DNA from: Candidatus Rifleibacteriota bacterium
GTDB lineage: Bacteria > Riflebacteria > Ozemobacteria > Ozemobacterales > Ozemobacteraceae
Assembly: GCA_029565415.1 (NCBI GenBank)
Contig: JAKQOH010000149.1
Coordinates: forward strand, 1-8,925
DNA length: 8,925 bases
Direction of reading: 5' to 3'
In this document: one piece after another, positions 1-6,468 of the stretch
Numbering within the stretch: position 1 is the first letter of the stretch
Layout: each line of letters opens with the position of its first letter
Notes under the pieces: model-generated
What the model saw: only the letters and a program-made list of their open reading frames with translations
Database searches by the model: none
What the model was told of the DNA's origin: nothing
Translations under genes and position numbers: made by a program

Positions 1-55
1 GCACGAAAGCTCCTGCGCACCGAAGTCGACCACCGGGGCGGCCCTGGCGAGACGA

Positions 56-277
56 TCAGTCCTGCGCCGCCTGCCAGGAAATCCGCTCCAGGAAGTCGTG
101 GGCGCGCAGACGGTCGGCTTCCAGCGTGGCGTGGGCCAGCAGATCTTCGTAGTTGCGTCGGGCCAGCGTCAGATCGCCCGCTAGATAGGCGGCCTCGCCG
201 TAGACGCGACGGCATTCCTTGGCGAACTGGGGTAGCAGGGGCGTGGGCAAGGGCGGGCCGTCGAGGGGACAGGCCTG
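56..277 (-). CDS. C-terminal fragment of a TPR-like protein (5' part missing)
   Basis: The minus-strand frame ending in TGA at 58-56 encodes about 70 residues that look like genuine protein. They include a helix-turn-helix repeat of TPR style (YGEAAYLAGD, then LARRNYEDLLAHA, then RLRAHDFLERISW) with the small/aromatic spacing typical of TPR units. The frame stays open far upstream, to 1249, but beyond about 277 its residues are only the antisense of the helicase gene, so the real coding segment appears to stop there. The gene therefore seems cut at its 5' side by the same junction that truncates the helicase. I cannot name the parent protein. The 55 bases after its stop carry another open minus-strand frame with no clear start, too short to call. 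The right boundary is approximate. Confidence 0.4.
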   Translation of the reverse strand, partial: QACPLDGPPLPTPLLPQFAKECRRVYGEAAYLAGDLTLARRNYEDLLAHATLEADRLRAHDFLERISWQAAQD

Positions 278-325
278 GCCGAACGGGACAAGCGCATCCC
301 CAAGAACTCGATCAAGCTCCGGGCG

Positions 326-1297
326 ATGCTGTCCGAGATCATGATCCGCCACCGCCGCAGCGACACGATGATCAAGTTCCCGCAGCGGTTCGTGCACACC
401 CAGACGATCACCCTCAAACCCGACGAGGCGCGCCTCTACAGCGAACTGACGGATTTCATCCGCCGTCGCTACTTCACCCTGCCGACGCACAACAATCCGC
501 GCGGCATCAACCGGCTGACCCTGATCCTGCTGCAGAAACTGATGGGAAGCTCGACCCAGGCCCTCAAGCGCGCGCTGACCAAGATGATCTCCAGCAACTT
601 CTACAAGGACGACTTCGACGACTCGCTCAAGCGGCTGCTCGATCTGGCCAACAACGTCGGCATGTCGCGCAAGACCGAGGTGCTGCTCGAGCTGCTGGGC
701 AACCTCAACGAGAAGCTGATCATCTTCACCCAGTTCCGCGGCACCCAGGATTACCTCACGGATCTGCTGCGCGAGCGCGGCTATACGGTTTCGGTGTTCA
801 ACGGCCAGTTGTCCCAGACCGAGAAGGATGCCTGCATCGAGAAGTTCCGCAACGAGAACCAGATCCTCATCTCGACAGAGTCCGGCGGCGAAGGACGCAA
901 CCTCCAGTTCTGCAAGGTGCTGGTGAACTACGATCTGCCCTGGAACCCGATGCGCATCGAACAGCGGATCGGTCGTATCCACCGCCTCGGCCAGACCGAC
1001 GATGTGCACATCATCAACCTCAGCGCGAGCGACACGATCGAGTCCTACGTGCTCGAGCTGCTCGACAAGAAGATCAACATGTTCCGGCTGATCATCGGCG
1101 AGCTCGAGATGATCCTCGGCAACATGCACTCGAAGAAGACGCTCGAGCAGATCATCATCGACATCGTCACCATGTCGCCCAACCAGGAGGCGATGAAACG
1201 CAAGTTCCAGACCCTCGGCAACAAGCTCGAACGCGCCCTCAAGACGCACCAGGACATCACCCGCTCCCAGGAGGACATCTTCAATGGAAACGAGTAA
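326..1297 (+). CDS. SNF2/YqhH-type helicase, C-terminal half only (N-terminally truncated)
   Basis: This encodes the second RecA-like lobe of a superfamily 2 SNF2-type ATPase that would remodel or translocate on nucleic acid. Visible motifs, numbered from the ATG at 326: motif IV (LIIFTQF, 131-137), motif V (STESGGEGRNLQ, 183-194), the NYDLPWNP segment (201-208) and motif VI (QRIGRIHRLGQ, 213-223). The helical tail resembles B. subtilis YqhH, as I recall it. Family members run to roughly 550 residues or more; the Walker A and DExx motifs are absent here. Helicase-like coding continues upstream of 326 in the same frame (AERDKRIPKNSIKLRA, from about 278), with a stop at 233-235 and no ATG or GTG before 326. 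So 326 is a nominal start inside the domain, not the native one. As it stands the product cannot hydrolyse ATP. Its end overlaps the next gene by 14 bases, indicating an operon. Confidence 0.8.
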   Translation: MLSEIMIRHRRSDTMIKFPQRFVHTQTITLKPDEARLYSELTDFIRRRYFTLPTHNNPRGINRLTLILLQKLMGSSTQALKRALTKMISSNFYKDDFDDSLKRLLDLANNVGMSRKTEVLLELLGNLNEKLIIFTQFRGTQDYLTDLLRERGYTVSVFNGQLSQTEKDACIEKFRNENQILISTESGGEGRNLQFCKVLVNYDLPWNPMRIEQRIGRIHRLGQTDDVHIINLSASDTIESYVLELLDKKINMFRLIIGELEMILGNMHSKKTLEQIIIDIVTMSPNQEAMKRKFQTLGNKLERALKTHQDITRSQEDIFNGNE

Positions 1298-2255
1298 AAT
1301 TCAGACCCTCGTCTTCTCGTTCATGGACAAGGTCGGCATCTCCCGCACCCAGTCGGATGCCGGCGTCTGGAGCGCGTATATTCCCGAGGCCGAGCGGGCG
1401 TTCTTCAACGGCTACGAGTTCCTGCACTTCACCTTCGACCGTGAGATCGCGGAACGGCGCCGCGAGCTCGAGCTGATCTGCCCCGGCTCCTTCCTGCTGC
1501 GCAAGATCGTGGACCGGCTCGTCGAGATTCCCAAGGTGAGCCGCCTCTTCAGCAATGCCGCTCCCGAGCTTCCCGCGACGGGGAACCATCCCGGCGAACT
1601 GCGCGTTCTCAGCGGCTGTAAGGCGCATTACCGGCAGCAGGTGCTGTTCCATTTCCGCGTCAGCATCATCGGGGACCAGCGCACCGAGCAGTTGTTTTCG
1701 GCCCTTGCCGACCCCGCAAAGCATGAAATATCATTGAAAGAGGGATTGACCGGCATCGATCTGACGACCTTCACCGAGACGGCCGATCCTGCCCTTCCCA
1801 TCCAGGAATCCGGCGAAGATCTCGTCCGTTTGTATCTCCAGGCGTGCCGAACCCTCGAAGCCTCTCTCGAAGACCGGGTCCGCGAACTCCAGACCGAAGC
1901 CGACGAGGCGTTCCGTGAGGAGCTCGAGAAAGTCCAGGCCTACCTCGAAGACCAGAAGAAAGAACTCCAGAAAAAGCGCGAAAACGTCTGTTTCCACCTC
2001 TACTTCTTCCAGAAGGAAGAGGAGATCGACAAGATGGTGCGCGAGCTCGAAAACGAACAGACCCGCAAAATCGAGGAGCTGAAGGAGAAGCATGCGTTGA
2101 AGATCCAGGTGAGCCTGATCAACGCCGTCGTGCTGTGCATCCCGACGCTCGGCCTGCCGACCGGCCAGACCGCCACCCGGCGCAAGCGCGATTCAAATGT
2201 CTTCCCGATCCATCTCGGCTCGCCCGACCGGCTCGAGGCGCGACCTGCCGTCTAA
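1284..2255 (+). CDS. Helicase-associated coiled-coil protein, function unknown (YqhG-like?)
   Basis: This 323-residue protein overlaps the helicase gene by 14 bases and has a strong Shine-Dalgarno sequence (AGGAGGA, 1269-1275) eight bases before its ATG, so the two are translated together. Residues 25-90 form a mixed alpha/beta region rich in aromatics (FFNGYEFLHFTFDRE) and residues 110-140 carry a second hydrophobic stretch (QQVLFHFRVSIIGDQRTEQLF). About 187-272 is a long, highly charged coiled coil. The tail, 273-323, has a hydrophobic patch followed by a basic, Arg-rich end. There is no signal peptide. I do not recognise a named family. In Bacillus a YqhH-type helicase sits beside yqhG, an uncharacterised gene, and the layout is similar, so a YqhG-like partner is an inference from context and general architecture only. 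A role as helicase partner or adaptor is plausible but unproven. Confidence 0.75.
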   Translation: METSKIQTLVFSFMDKVGISRTQSDAGVWSAYIPEAERAFFNGYEFLHFTFDREIAERRRELELICPGSFLLRKIVDRLVEIPKVSRLFSNAAPELPATGNHPGELRVLSGCKAHYRQQVLFHFRVSIIGDQRTEQLFSALADPAKHEISLKEGLTGIDLTTFTETADPALPIQESGEDLVRLYLQACRTLEASLEDRVRELQTEADEAFREELEKVQAYLEDQKKELQKKRENVCFHLYFFQKEEEIDKMVRELENEQTRKIEELKEKHALKIQVSLINAVVLCIPTLGLPTGQTATRRKRDSNVFPIHLGSPDRLEARPAV

Positions 2256-2294
2256 CACCCGGACCAGAAAACCCGACGACACGGAGGTTGAACG

Positions 2295-2597
2295 ATGTTC
2301 TTCAAGCAGATCCTGATCATCTTCATGATCCTGGGCCTCCTCGGCTATGTCTACGGGGACCGGGTATTCTATTTTCAGGCGAATCTGATGATCAACTGGC
2401 AGTATGACTTTCCCGCCTACGAGGCCTTCGAGCGGATCGTGCGGTATTATCCGAACAGCAAATACCGCGCAGAGTCGTACAAGATGATGGACATCCTCAT
2501 CAAACGGAACGGGGATCTGAGGAATTATCTCAACCAGCGCGACAATGAAATCCGCAAACTCGAAAAACAGCGGGCGAAACAGGAGTCGTTCCGGTGA
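2295..2597 (+). CDS. Small membrane-anchored TPR-like protein
   Basis: This 100-residue protein has an N-terminal hydrophobic segment (about residues 4-19, ILIIFMILGLLGYVYG) after a single Lys, fitting an uncleaved signal anchor with the rest outside the cytoplasmic membrane. Residues 38-70 resemble one TPR unit of the BamD/YbgF kind (AFERIVRYYPNSKYRAESYKM); the end is a charged helix. One repeat is too few for a classical TPR scaffold, so it may dimerise or dock to a partner. The ATG is supported by GGAGG at 2283-2287, seven bases upstream. It lies 39 bases after the coiled-coil gene with no terminator between, and its TGA overlaps the GTG of the nitroreductase gene. Function unknown. Confidence 0.75.
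   Translation: MFFKQILIIFMILGLLGYVYGDRVFYFQANLMINWQYDFPAYEAFERIVRYYPNSKYRAESYKMMDILIKRNGDLRNYLNQRDNEIRKLEKQRAKQESFR
2581..2596 (+). promoter_or_regulatory. Ribosome binding site fixing the GTG start of the nitroreductase
   Basis: AGGAG at 2581-2585 lies eight bases before the GTG at 2594-2596. The GTG overlaps the TGA of the preceding gene (GTGA). The next in-frame ATG, at 2606, would be 20 bases from this site, too far, so GTG with translational coupling is the better start. Confidence 0.6.
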
Positions 2598-3235
2598 CGA
2601 ACGACATGGATGTGTTCGATGCGTTTTCCGCGCCGGTGATCGCTCGGCGCAGTGTACGTCAGTTCCGGCCGGATCCGGTCGATCCGGCGCTGATCCGGCG
2701 CGTGCTCGAAACCGTCCGCTACGCGCCCGCGCCCACGAACCGTCACTGTTTCCGGTTTCTTGCCGTTTCCGACCAGCTCCTGCTCCAGTCCATGAGCCAG
2801 GATGTCTCGCGGCGGATCGACGAGATCGCCGGCCGTCTCGACGGGGAATCGGCGGCCGCGTTTCGGGACTATTCGAAGTGGTTCACCTTCTTCGACCGTG
2901 CACCGCTCGTGCTGTTCGGTGCCTATCGGAGCTTCGCCTCCCGCCTTCCGAGCGGGGAAAACGACCGCACGCTCGAAGGGCTTGCCGAGATCCAGGCCTT
3001 CGGCGGAGCCGTTCATGCCCTTCTGATCGGCCTGCACGCCGTCGGCTTGGGCAGTTGCTGGATGAGCGGGCCGCTGGTTGCAGAGAACCCGCTCGAGCGG
3101 CTCCTCGATCTGCAGAAACCCTGGCGGCTCGGGGCGGTCATCCCCGTCGGCTGGCCGGCGGTGCGTCCCAAATGCCCCAAAAAGCCCTCCGTCGAGGACA
3201 TCCTCGTCTGGTATCCGCCGAAATCCTCCGCCTGA
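2594..3235 (+). CDS. Nitroreductase-family flavoprotein (FMN, NAD(P)H-dependent)
   Basis: A 213-residue protein of the nitroreductase fold, whose members are usually homodimeric FMN enzymes that reduce nitro compounds, quinones or enones with NAD(P)H. The N-terminal FMN-phosphate signature is clear (ARRSVRQF, residues 17-24), followed by the usual helix and YAPAPTN (43-49). The second FMN-contact segment, GLGSCWMSGP (151-160), and the IPVGWP strand (183-188) are in the expected order, and the length is normal for the family. The physiological substrate cannot be read from sequence. There is no signal peptide, so it is cytoplasmic. It starts with GTG coupled to the small membrane protein upstream and is the last gene of the plus-strand group, followed by a hairpin terminator. 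Confidence 0.9.
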   Translation: MTNDMDVFDAFSAPVIARRSVRQFRPDPVDPALIRRVLETVRYAPAPTNRHCFRFLAVSDQLLLQSMSQDVSRRIDEIAGRLDGESAAAFRDYSKWFTFFDRAPLVLFGAYRSFASRLPSGENDRTLEGLAEIQAFGGAVHALLIGLHAVGLGSCWMSGPLVAENPLERLLDLQKPWRLGAVIPVGWPAVRPKCPKKPSVEDILVWYPPKSSA

Positions 3236-3251
3236 CGGGATGCCCGAGCAT

Positions 3252-3292
3252 CCGCAGCGCCCCACGGAACAAGAACCCGTGGGGCGCTGCGG
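3252..3292. terminator. Perfect 16-bp hairpin between convergent genes
   Basis: Arms 3252-3267 and 3277-3292 are perfect inverted complements around a nine-base loop. The hairpin lies 16 bases after the nitroreductase stop and 12 bases beyond the stop of the FadL-type gene, which ends from the other strand. Neither side carries a run of T, so it is not a canonical intrinsic terminator. It probably works in both directions as a transcription end or RNA-stabilising stem. Confidence 0.6.
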
Positions 3293-3304
3293 CGTTATGG
3301 TAAA

Positions 3305-4645
3305 TTACCAGTTATATATTGCCTGGATTCCGTAGATGTCGAACGAGGTGTCGGTATCCCCGGCGAGATTGCCGCGCAGGAGGTTCCCGGGCACCGTGGC
3401 CCGCAAATCGATCGGCGCCTCGTCGTAGAAGAGCCGCATGATGCCGGCGGAGATCAGTAGCCGGTCGGATGCGCGATACTCGGCGCCGATGGCCACCTGG
3501 CGGCTGTCCGAGCCGGGGATGCGCGGGGTGCGCCGGTTGTCCGGAATCGGGGAGCGGTCCAGGGCGACACCGGCCCGCCAGGCGAGTCGCGAGCTGCTCT
3601 GGAACCGTACGCCGGCCGAGGTGAACCAGACGTCGCGCCACCCCTCGGCAGTCACGGCATCGGGCTGGGCCGGATTGTCGAATTGCACCGTCAGGCCCCC
3701 GTACCGATGCCAGAATGTCTTCGTGACGTCCAGCATCAGAGTCCAGGAGGCGCCGCAGGTGCGGCTGTAGCCGAGACCGAAGATCTCCGGGGTCGTCAGG
3801 TGGGCATGGGCTGCGGTCGGGGCGAAGATGCCGGTTGCCGCGTTGAGCGTGGCGGCCATGCCGGCCTGATCGAAGGCGAAGGAGCCGGTTCCCTCGAGCC
3901 GGTGGCGGACGGCGGAGCGGAACGAAACTCCGAGGGTTTCCCGGGGGGAGAGATCGCACAGAAGGCCGATCACGTAGCCGGCATCCCGGGAGTCGCCGGT
4001 CAATTCCGCGATGCCGTCCTGGAGCGTGGGGGCATTGCCGGGAATGCCGTTGGCCGCGGCGATGCTGCCGTAATCGACGGCATTGCTCAGCTTGGCCTCG
4101 ACGGACTGGATGTTCAATCCGATGCCCAGCCGCCATTTCCCGTCGAGCCGTCGGGCCGCGACGGGCATCACGGCGAGGGACTGCATGTCCGAGTCGAGGG
4201 CATGATACCGGCCGACCCAGGTGGGGGCATACGACGTCTTGAGGCCCCAGGGGGCGTTGACGGCCAGCCCGAATCTCCAGCCCTGACGATCGGCGATCGA
4301 GGCATACAGGGCCGGGATCGTCGCGGACGGGGCCGCGTCCTCACCGCCCGGGAAGCCGCCGATCACCCCGCCTGCCGCCGTCGTCGCGCTTCTCAGCCGG
4401 AAACGGACCTCGGGTTCGAGCTGGAGGACCGAAACGGCTGCTTCTCCGGGCTCGTGCCGCATGAGGGTGGCGGGGTTGAAAAACATGTCGGCCAGATCGT
4501 GGGCGCCGGTGTGAACTCCGGCAAACGCGCTCGACAGGCCGGAAGTGCTGTGCTCGCGGACCAGATATCCGGCGGATTGGGCCGTTCCCGGCAGAAGAAC
4601 CGCAACGAGGACGAACAGAAGGGAGAGGCGTGAGAAAGAATGCAT
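3305..4645 (-). CDS. FadL/OmpP1-type outer-membrane long-chain fatty acid channel
   Basis: A 446-residue outer-membrane beta-barrel of the FadL/OmpP1/TodX family, which carries long-chain fatty acids or other hydrophobic compounds across the outer membrane. The ATG at 4645 begins a clean signal peptide: HSFSR, a hydrophobic core to residue 19, and a likely cut after Ala25 (AQSA|G). The mature start GYLVREHSTSGLSSAFAG matches the FadL plug and hatch pattern, and FFNPATLM (about 55-62) contains the family NPA motif. Alternating strands fill the rest and the chain ends IYNW, with the terminal aromatic residue used for BAM recognition. The frame is open upstream to 4897, but those residues are not signal-like and cross a terminator and a promoter. 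A GAAAGG Shine-Dalgarno lies six bases before the ATG. It follows the PHA genes on the same strand but appears to be its own transcription unit. Substrate specificity is inferred from the family. Confidence 0.9.
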   Translation of the reverse strand: MHSFSRLSLLFVLVAVLLPGTAQSAGYLVREHSTSGLSSAFAGVHTGAHDLADMFFNPATLMRHEPGEAAVSVLQLEPEVRFRLRSATTAAGGVIGGFPGGEDAAPSATIPALYASIADRQGWRFGLAVNAPWGLKTSYAPTWVGRYHALDSDMQSLAVMPVAARRLDGKWRLGIGLNIQSVEAKLSNAVDYGSIAAANGIPGNAPTLQDGIAELTGDSRDAGYVIGLLCDLSPRETLGVSFRSAVRHRLEGTGSFAFDQAGMAATLNAATGIFAPTAAHAHLTTPEIFGLGYSRTCGASWTLMLDVTKTFWHRYGGLTVQFDNPAQPDAVTAEGWRDVWFTSAGVRFQSSSRLAWRAGVALDRSPIPDNRRTPRIPGSDSRQVAIGAEYRASDRLLISAGIMRLFYDEAPIDLRATVPGNLLRGNLAGDTDTSFDIYGIQAIYNW

Positions 4646-4682
4646 GGCGCGCCTTTCAGGAGGATGATCGTGAGGTGGGAGA

Positions 4683-4711
4683 ATGATAGGCGATTTCATT
4701 CCGGCGGACAA
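4683..4711 (-). promoter_or_regulatory. Candidate sigma70 promoter of the FadL-type gene
   Basis: On the minus strand TTGTCC (4711-4706, four of six consensus bases) and TATCAT (4688-4683, five of six) are separated by exactly 17 bases. A transcript would start near 4676, leaving a leader of about 30 bases before the ATG at 4645. It lies downstream of the intrinsic terminator that closes the PHA unit, which supports independent transcription. Confidence 0.55.
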
Positions 4712-4760
4712 CCCGCCTGAGACATCCGCAGCCTGGATTGCCGGGGAGGAGCACGGCGGG

Positions 4761-4793
4761 GAAAAAAAGAACCGGTTCACGGGGAACCGGTTC
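4761..4793 (-). terminator. Intrinsic terminator of the phaE-like/phaC unit
   Basis: Perfect 10-bp arms (4769-4778 and 4784-4793) flank a five-base loop. On the minus strand the stem is followed by seven T (A-run 4762-4768), the classical rho-independent layout. It sits 36 bases after the PHA synthase stop. Each arm, GAACCGGTTC, is itself a perfect palindrome, so the arms are also direct repeats and could fold separately as DNA sites. Confidence 0.88.
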
Positions 4794-4829
4794 GACAAAT
4801 AGGAACGTGGGATGTAAAAACGGTGTTGA

Positions 4830-5915
4830 TCAGGATTCCCGGAGGAACTTCGCGACGGTGTCGAACATGCCGCGGGCCTTGCGGCCCATGACGACACCGA
4901 TGTGGCCGGCGTCGATGACGACTTCGTTCACGGGACCGGTCACGAGCTCCGAGAGGCAGCGGGCCGACTCGATGGGGACGATGTGATCCTTCGAGGCCAT
5001 GACGTTCATCGTGGGGACCCGGAGTGTCGAGAGGTCGATCCTGACGCCGTCGAGCTCGAAGCTGCCGCCGCGAAGGGCGTTGTCGTGGTAGCACAGCTTC
5101 ACGTAGCCCCGGTAGGCTTCGCCGGGCACGTTGACGTTGTCGTTGAGCCACGACTCGAGAGCGACGATGCTTTCCGAGGCCTTCGCGTCGAGACTGCTTT
5201 CGAACACGTTCTTCCACTTCTGATAGCTGGAGAACGGCTTGATCAGCTGGAACGAGGACTGGAGCATCGAACAGTCGGCGTGGCCCAGCACGTCGACGAG
5301 GGTGTCGACGTCGAACGCCTCTTTGCGGGCCCAGGCCGAGAGGGGGCCGTCGTCATGGAAGTTGACCGGGGCGGCCAGCATGACGAGTTTCTCGATCCGG
5401 TCGGGGTGGAGGGCGCAGTGCATCAGCGACATCGTGCCGCCCATGCAGTAGCCCAGCAGCGATGCCTTCGCGGCGCCGGTGTCGCGGCACGCTTCGCGCG
5501 TGGCCATCGAAACCAGGTCGTCGATGAAGAACCGGAAGGAGAGGTGGTCGTGCTGCGGGCCGGGCGTTCCCCAGTCGATCAGATAGACGGGAATGCCGGC
5601 TTCGCGAAGGCTGCCCGCGAGGGTGGCCGAGGGCATCAGATCCATGATGTAGGCGCGGTTGATGAGGGAGGGCACGAGGACCAGCGGCGTCTTGCAGGTC
5701 AGGGGGGCGGTGCCGCGGTAGCGGAGCACGCGCATCGTGTCGAACCGGAAGATCTCGTCGACGGGTGTTGCGCCGCGATACGGTTCTTCACGGGGCGTGC
5801 CGGGGGCCGCGAGCAGTGAGTCCATGTTGCGCTCGAGGATGCGGGTCGCCAGCTCGAGGTTGTTCCCCGCGGCTTCGATCATGCGCCGGGCGCTGGTGGT
5901 GAGGGTGTCGTTCAT
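4830..5915 (-). CDS. phaC: Class III-type polyhydroxyalkanoate synthase, catalytic subunit PhaC
   Basis: A 361-residue alpha/beta-hydrolase-fold enzyme that polymerises (R)-3-hydroxyacyl-CoA into polyhydroxyalkanoate at the granule surface. The lipase-like box is GYCMGG (155-160) with nucleophile Cys157 in place of Ser. The other catalytic residues are Asp310 (SKDHIVP) and His338 (AGHIG). This length and layout match the class III enzyme of Allochromatium vinosum (about 355 residues; Cys149, Asp302, His331, from memory). YLIDWGTPGP (111-120) and a Trp at 256 are also typical. The ATG at 5915 has AGGAGG five bases upstream (5921-5926); the frame is open to 6365, but that part is antisense-phase to the preceding small gene. 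It lies 35 bases after the PhaE/PhaR-like gene, its likely obligate partner, and ends before a strong terminator. Monomer preference cannot be read from sequence. Confidence 0.93.
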   Translation of the reverse strand: MNDTLTTSARRMIEAAGNNLELATRILERNMDSLLAAPGTPREEPYRGATPVDEIFRFDTMRVLRYRGTAPLTCKTPLVLVPSLINRAYIMDLMPSATLAGSLREAGIPVYLIDWGTPGPQHDHLSFRFFIDDLVSMATREACRDTGAAKASLLGYCMGGTMSLMHCALHPDRIEKLVMLAAPVNFHDDGPLSAWARKEAFDVDTLVDVLGHADCSMLQSSFQLIKPFSSYQKWKNVFESSLDAKASESIVALESWLNDNVNVPGEAYRGYVKLCYHDNALRGGSFELDGVRIDLSTLRVPTMNVMASKDHIVPIESARCLSELVTGPVNEVVIDAGHIGVVMGRKARGMFDTVAKFLRES

Positions 5916-5950
5916 CGTCGCCTCCTGTTGGCGAAGTTCGGAGTGCCGTC

Positions 5951-6295
5951 TCAGGCGTTCGTGCGGCCGGCGAGGGTTTCGGTCTGGGTGCGGAGCTGGT
6001 CGGCGATGCCGGCGAGCTGGGTGGTGATCTTGTCGAGATAGGCGTTCTGGTCGTAGAGACGGCGGTTCACCTCGTCGAGTTCGCGCTTGGTGACGAACTG
6101 GCAGACCTCGGCCCAGCGGTTCAGGTTCGTTTCCCAGATCTTGCGGGCATCGAGCATCTGCTCGAGCGAGCGGGTCATCGTGTTGACGAAGGTCTGGGAC
6201 TTGGCGAACTCGTCCATCGACTGTGCAATGCGATTCTCCCAGAACGTCTGAACGTCGCGGCCGGCCTTGAGATACTCCTGAAACAGTGCTTCCAT
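5951..6295 (-). CDS. Small PhaE/PhaR-like PHA synthase subunit or phasin (1)
   Basis: A 114-residue, almost entirely helical protein with Trp19, Trp54 and Trp61 and a C-terminal amphipathic coiled-coil stretch (69-110). Its position directly before phaC, 35 bases apart with no terminator between, points to the accessory subunit that class III (PhaE) and class IV (PhaR) synthases need for activity. The pattern of a helical hairpin, then a TKRELDEV turn (69-76), then a leucine-rich helix resembles the end of those families. It is much shorter than PhaE (about 350 residues) or PhaR (about 200), so it may be a minimal subunit or a phasin coating the granule. It aligns without gaps to the other small protein at 6493-6852. 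AAGGAG lies seven bases before the ATG. Family membership rests on architecture and context. Confidence 0.75.
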   Translation of the reverse strand: MEALFQEYLKAGRDVQTFWENRIAQSMDEFAKSQTFVNTMTRSLEQMLDARKIWETNLNRWAEVCQFVTKRELDEVNRRLYDQNAYLDKITTQLAGIADQLRTQTETLAGRTNA

Positions 6296-6336
6296 CGTGC
6301 TGCTCCTTGATGATGTCGGGGTGTCTTCCTGAAATG

Positions 6337-6365
6337 AAGATACTCGCGTTGCAGGATAAAGTCAA
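6337..6365 (-). promoter_or_regulatory. Candidate sigma70 promoter of the phaE-like/phaC unit
   Basis: Minus-strand TTGACT (6365-6360, five of six consensus bases) and TATCTT (6342-6337, four of six) are 17 bases apart. A start near 6330 gives a leader of about 35 bases before the ATG at 6295. It lies between the terminator of the upstream unit and the small gene, within a distinctly AT-richer patch. Confidence 0.6.
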
Positions 6366-6371
6366 GCAATA

Positions 6372-6390
6372 ATTTTGCGCTGCACAAAAT
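6372..6390. promoter_or_regulatory. Near-palindrome abutting the -35 box: candidate operator
   Basis: The minus strand reads ATTTTGTGCAGCGCAAAAT: nine-base arms around a single central A with one mismatch. Its edge is six bases upstream of the proposed -35 hexamer. The size and symmetry suit a dimeric regulator. PHA loci of proteobacteria are often controlled by the repressor PhaR through TGC/GCA-rich sites, but the match to CTGC-N3-GCAG is not exact, so the regulator is unknown. Confidence 0.4.
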
Positions 6391-6439
6391 CTGTCGGCTG
6401 GATCAGCTCTGGACCGAAGTGGGTGAAATGGGATGGTGC

Positions 6440-6468
6440 AAAAAACCGCCCGGCTCGGAGCCGGGCGG
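6440..6468 (-). terminator. Intrinsic terminator of the phaC2-lipase-phaE-like unit
   Basis: A 10-bp GC-rich stem (6446-6455 with 6459-6468, three-base loop) is followed on the minus strand by six T (A-run 6440-6445). It ends the unit 25 bases after the stop of the small gene at 6493 and separates it from the promoter of the next PHA unit. Confidence 0.88.

Noticed and set aside
1..55. Open minus-strand frame after the TPR-like fragment
   Set aside because: Fewer than 20 residues are visible, with no certain start or family signal; it cannot be called.
278..1249. Upper part of the long minus-strand frame opposite the helicase
   Set aside because: It is the antisense of a clear helicase domain, rich in Leu, Val, Glu and Asp from complementary GC-rich codons, with no domain signal. 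Only its last 70 or so residues, beyond the helicase, look real.
2525..3265. Minus-strand frame of 246 residues and plus-strand frame 2545-3303
   Set aside because: Both are shadows of the nitroreductase gene, which has clear FMN-binding motifs.
3298..3310. Small palindrome TGGTAAATTACCA at the end of the FadL-type gene
   Set aside because: Six-base arms that include the stop codon; too short to separate from chance, and the adjacent 16-bp hairpin is the better terminator.
3683..4633. Plus-strand frame of 316 residues
   Set aside because: Antisense to the FadL-type gene, Gly/Arg-rich, no RBS or recognisable motif.
4657..4667. AGGAGGATGAT on the plus strand, resembling an RBS and start
   Set aside because: It leads into no protein-like frame and lies in the leader of the minus-strand FadL-type gene.
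4902..5819. Plus-strand frame of 305 residues
   Set aside because: Lies opposite phaC, whose catalytic motifs are unmistakable; its composition is typical of an antisense shadow.
5916..6365. N-terminal extension of phaC to 6365
   Set aside because: It would overlap the whole small PhaE/PhaR-like gene in another frame and cross the promoter; the ATG at 5915 has a perfect RBS.
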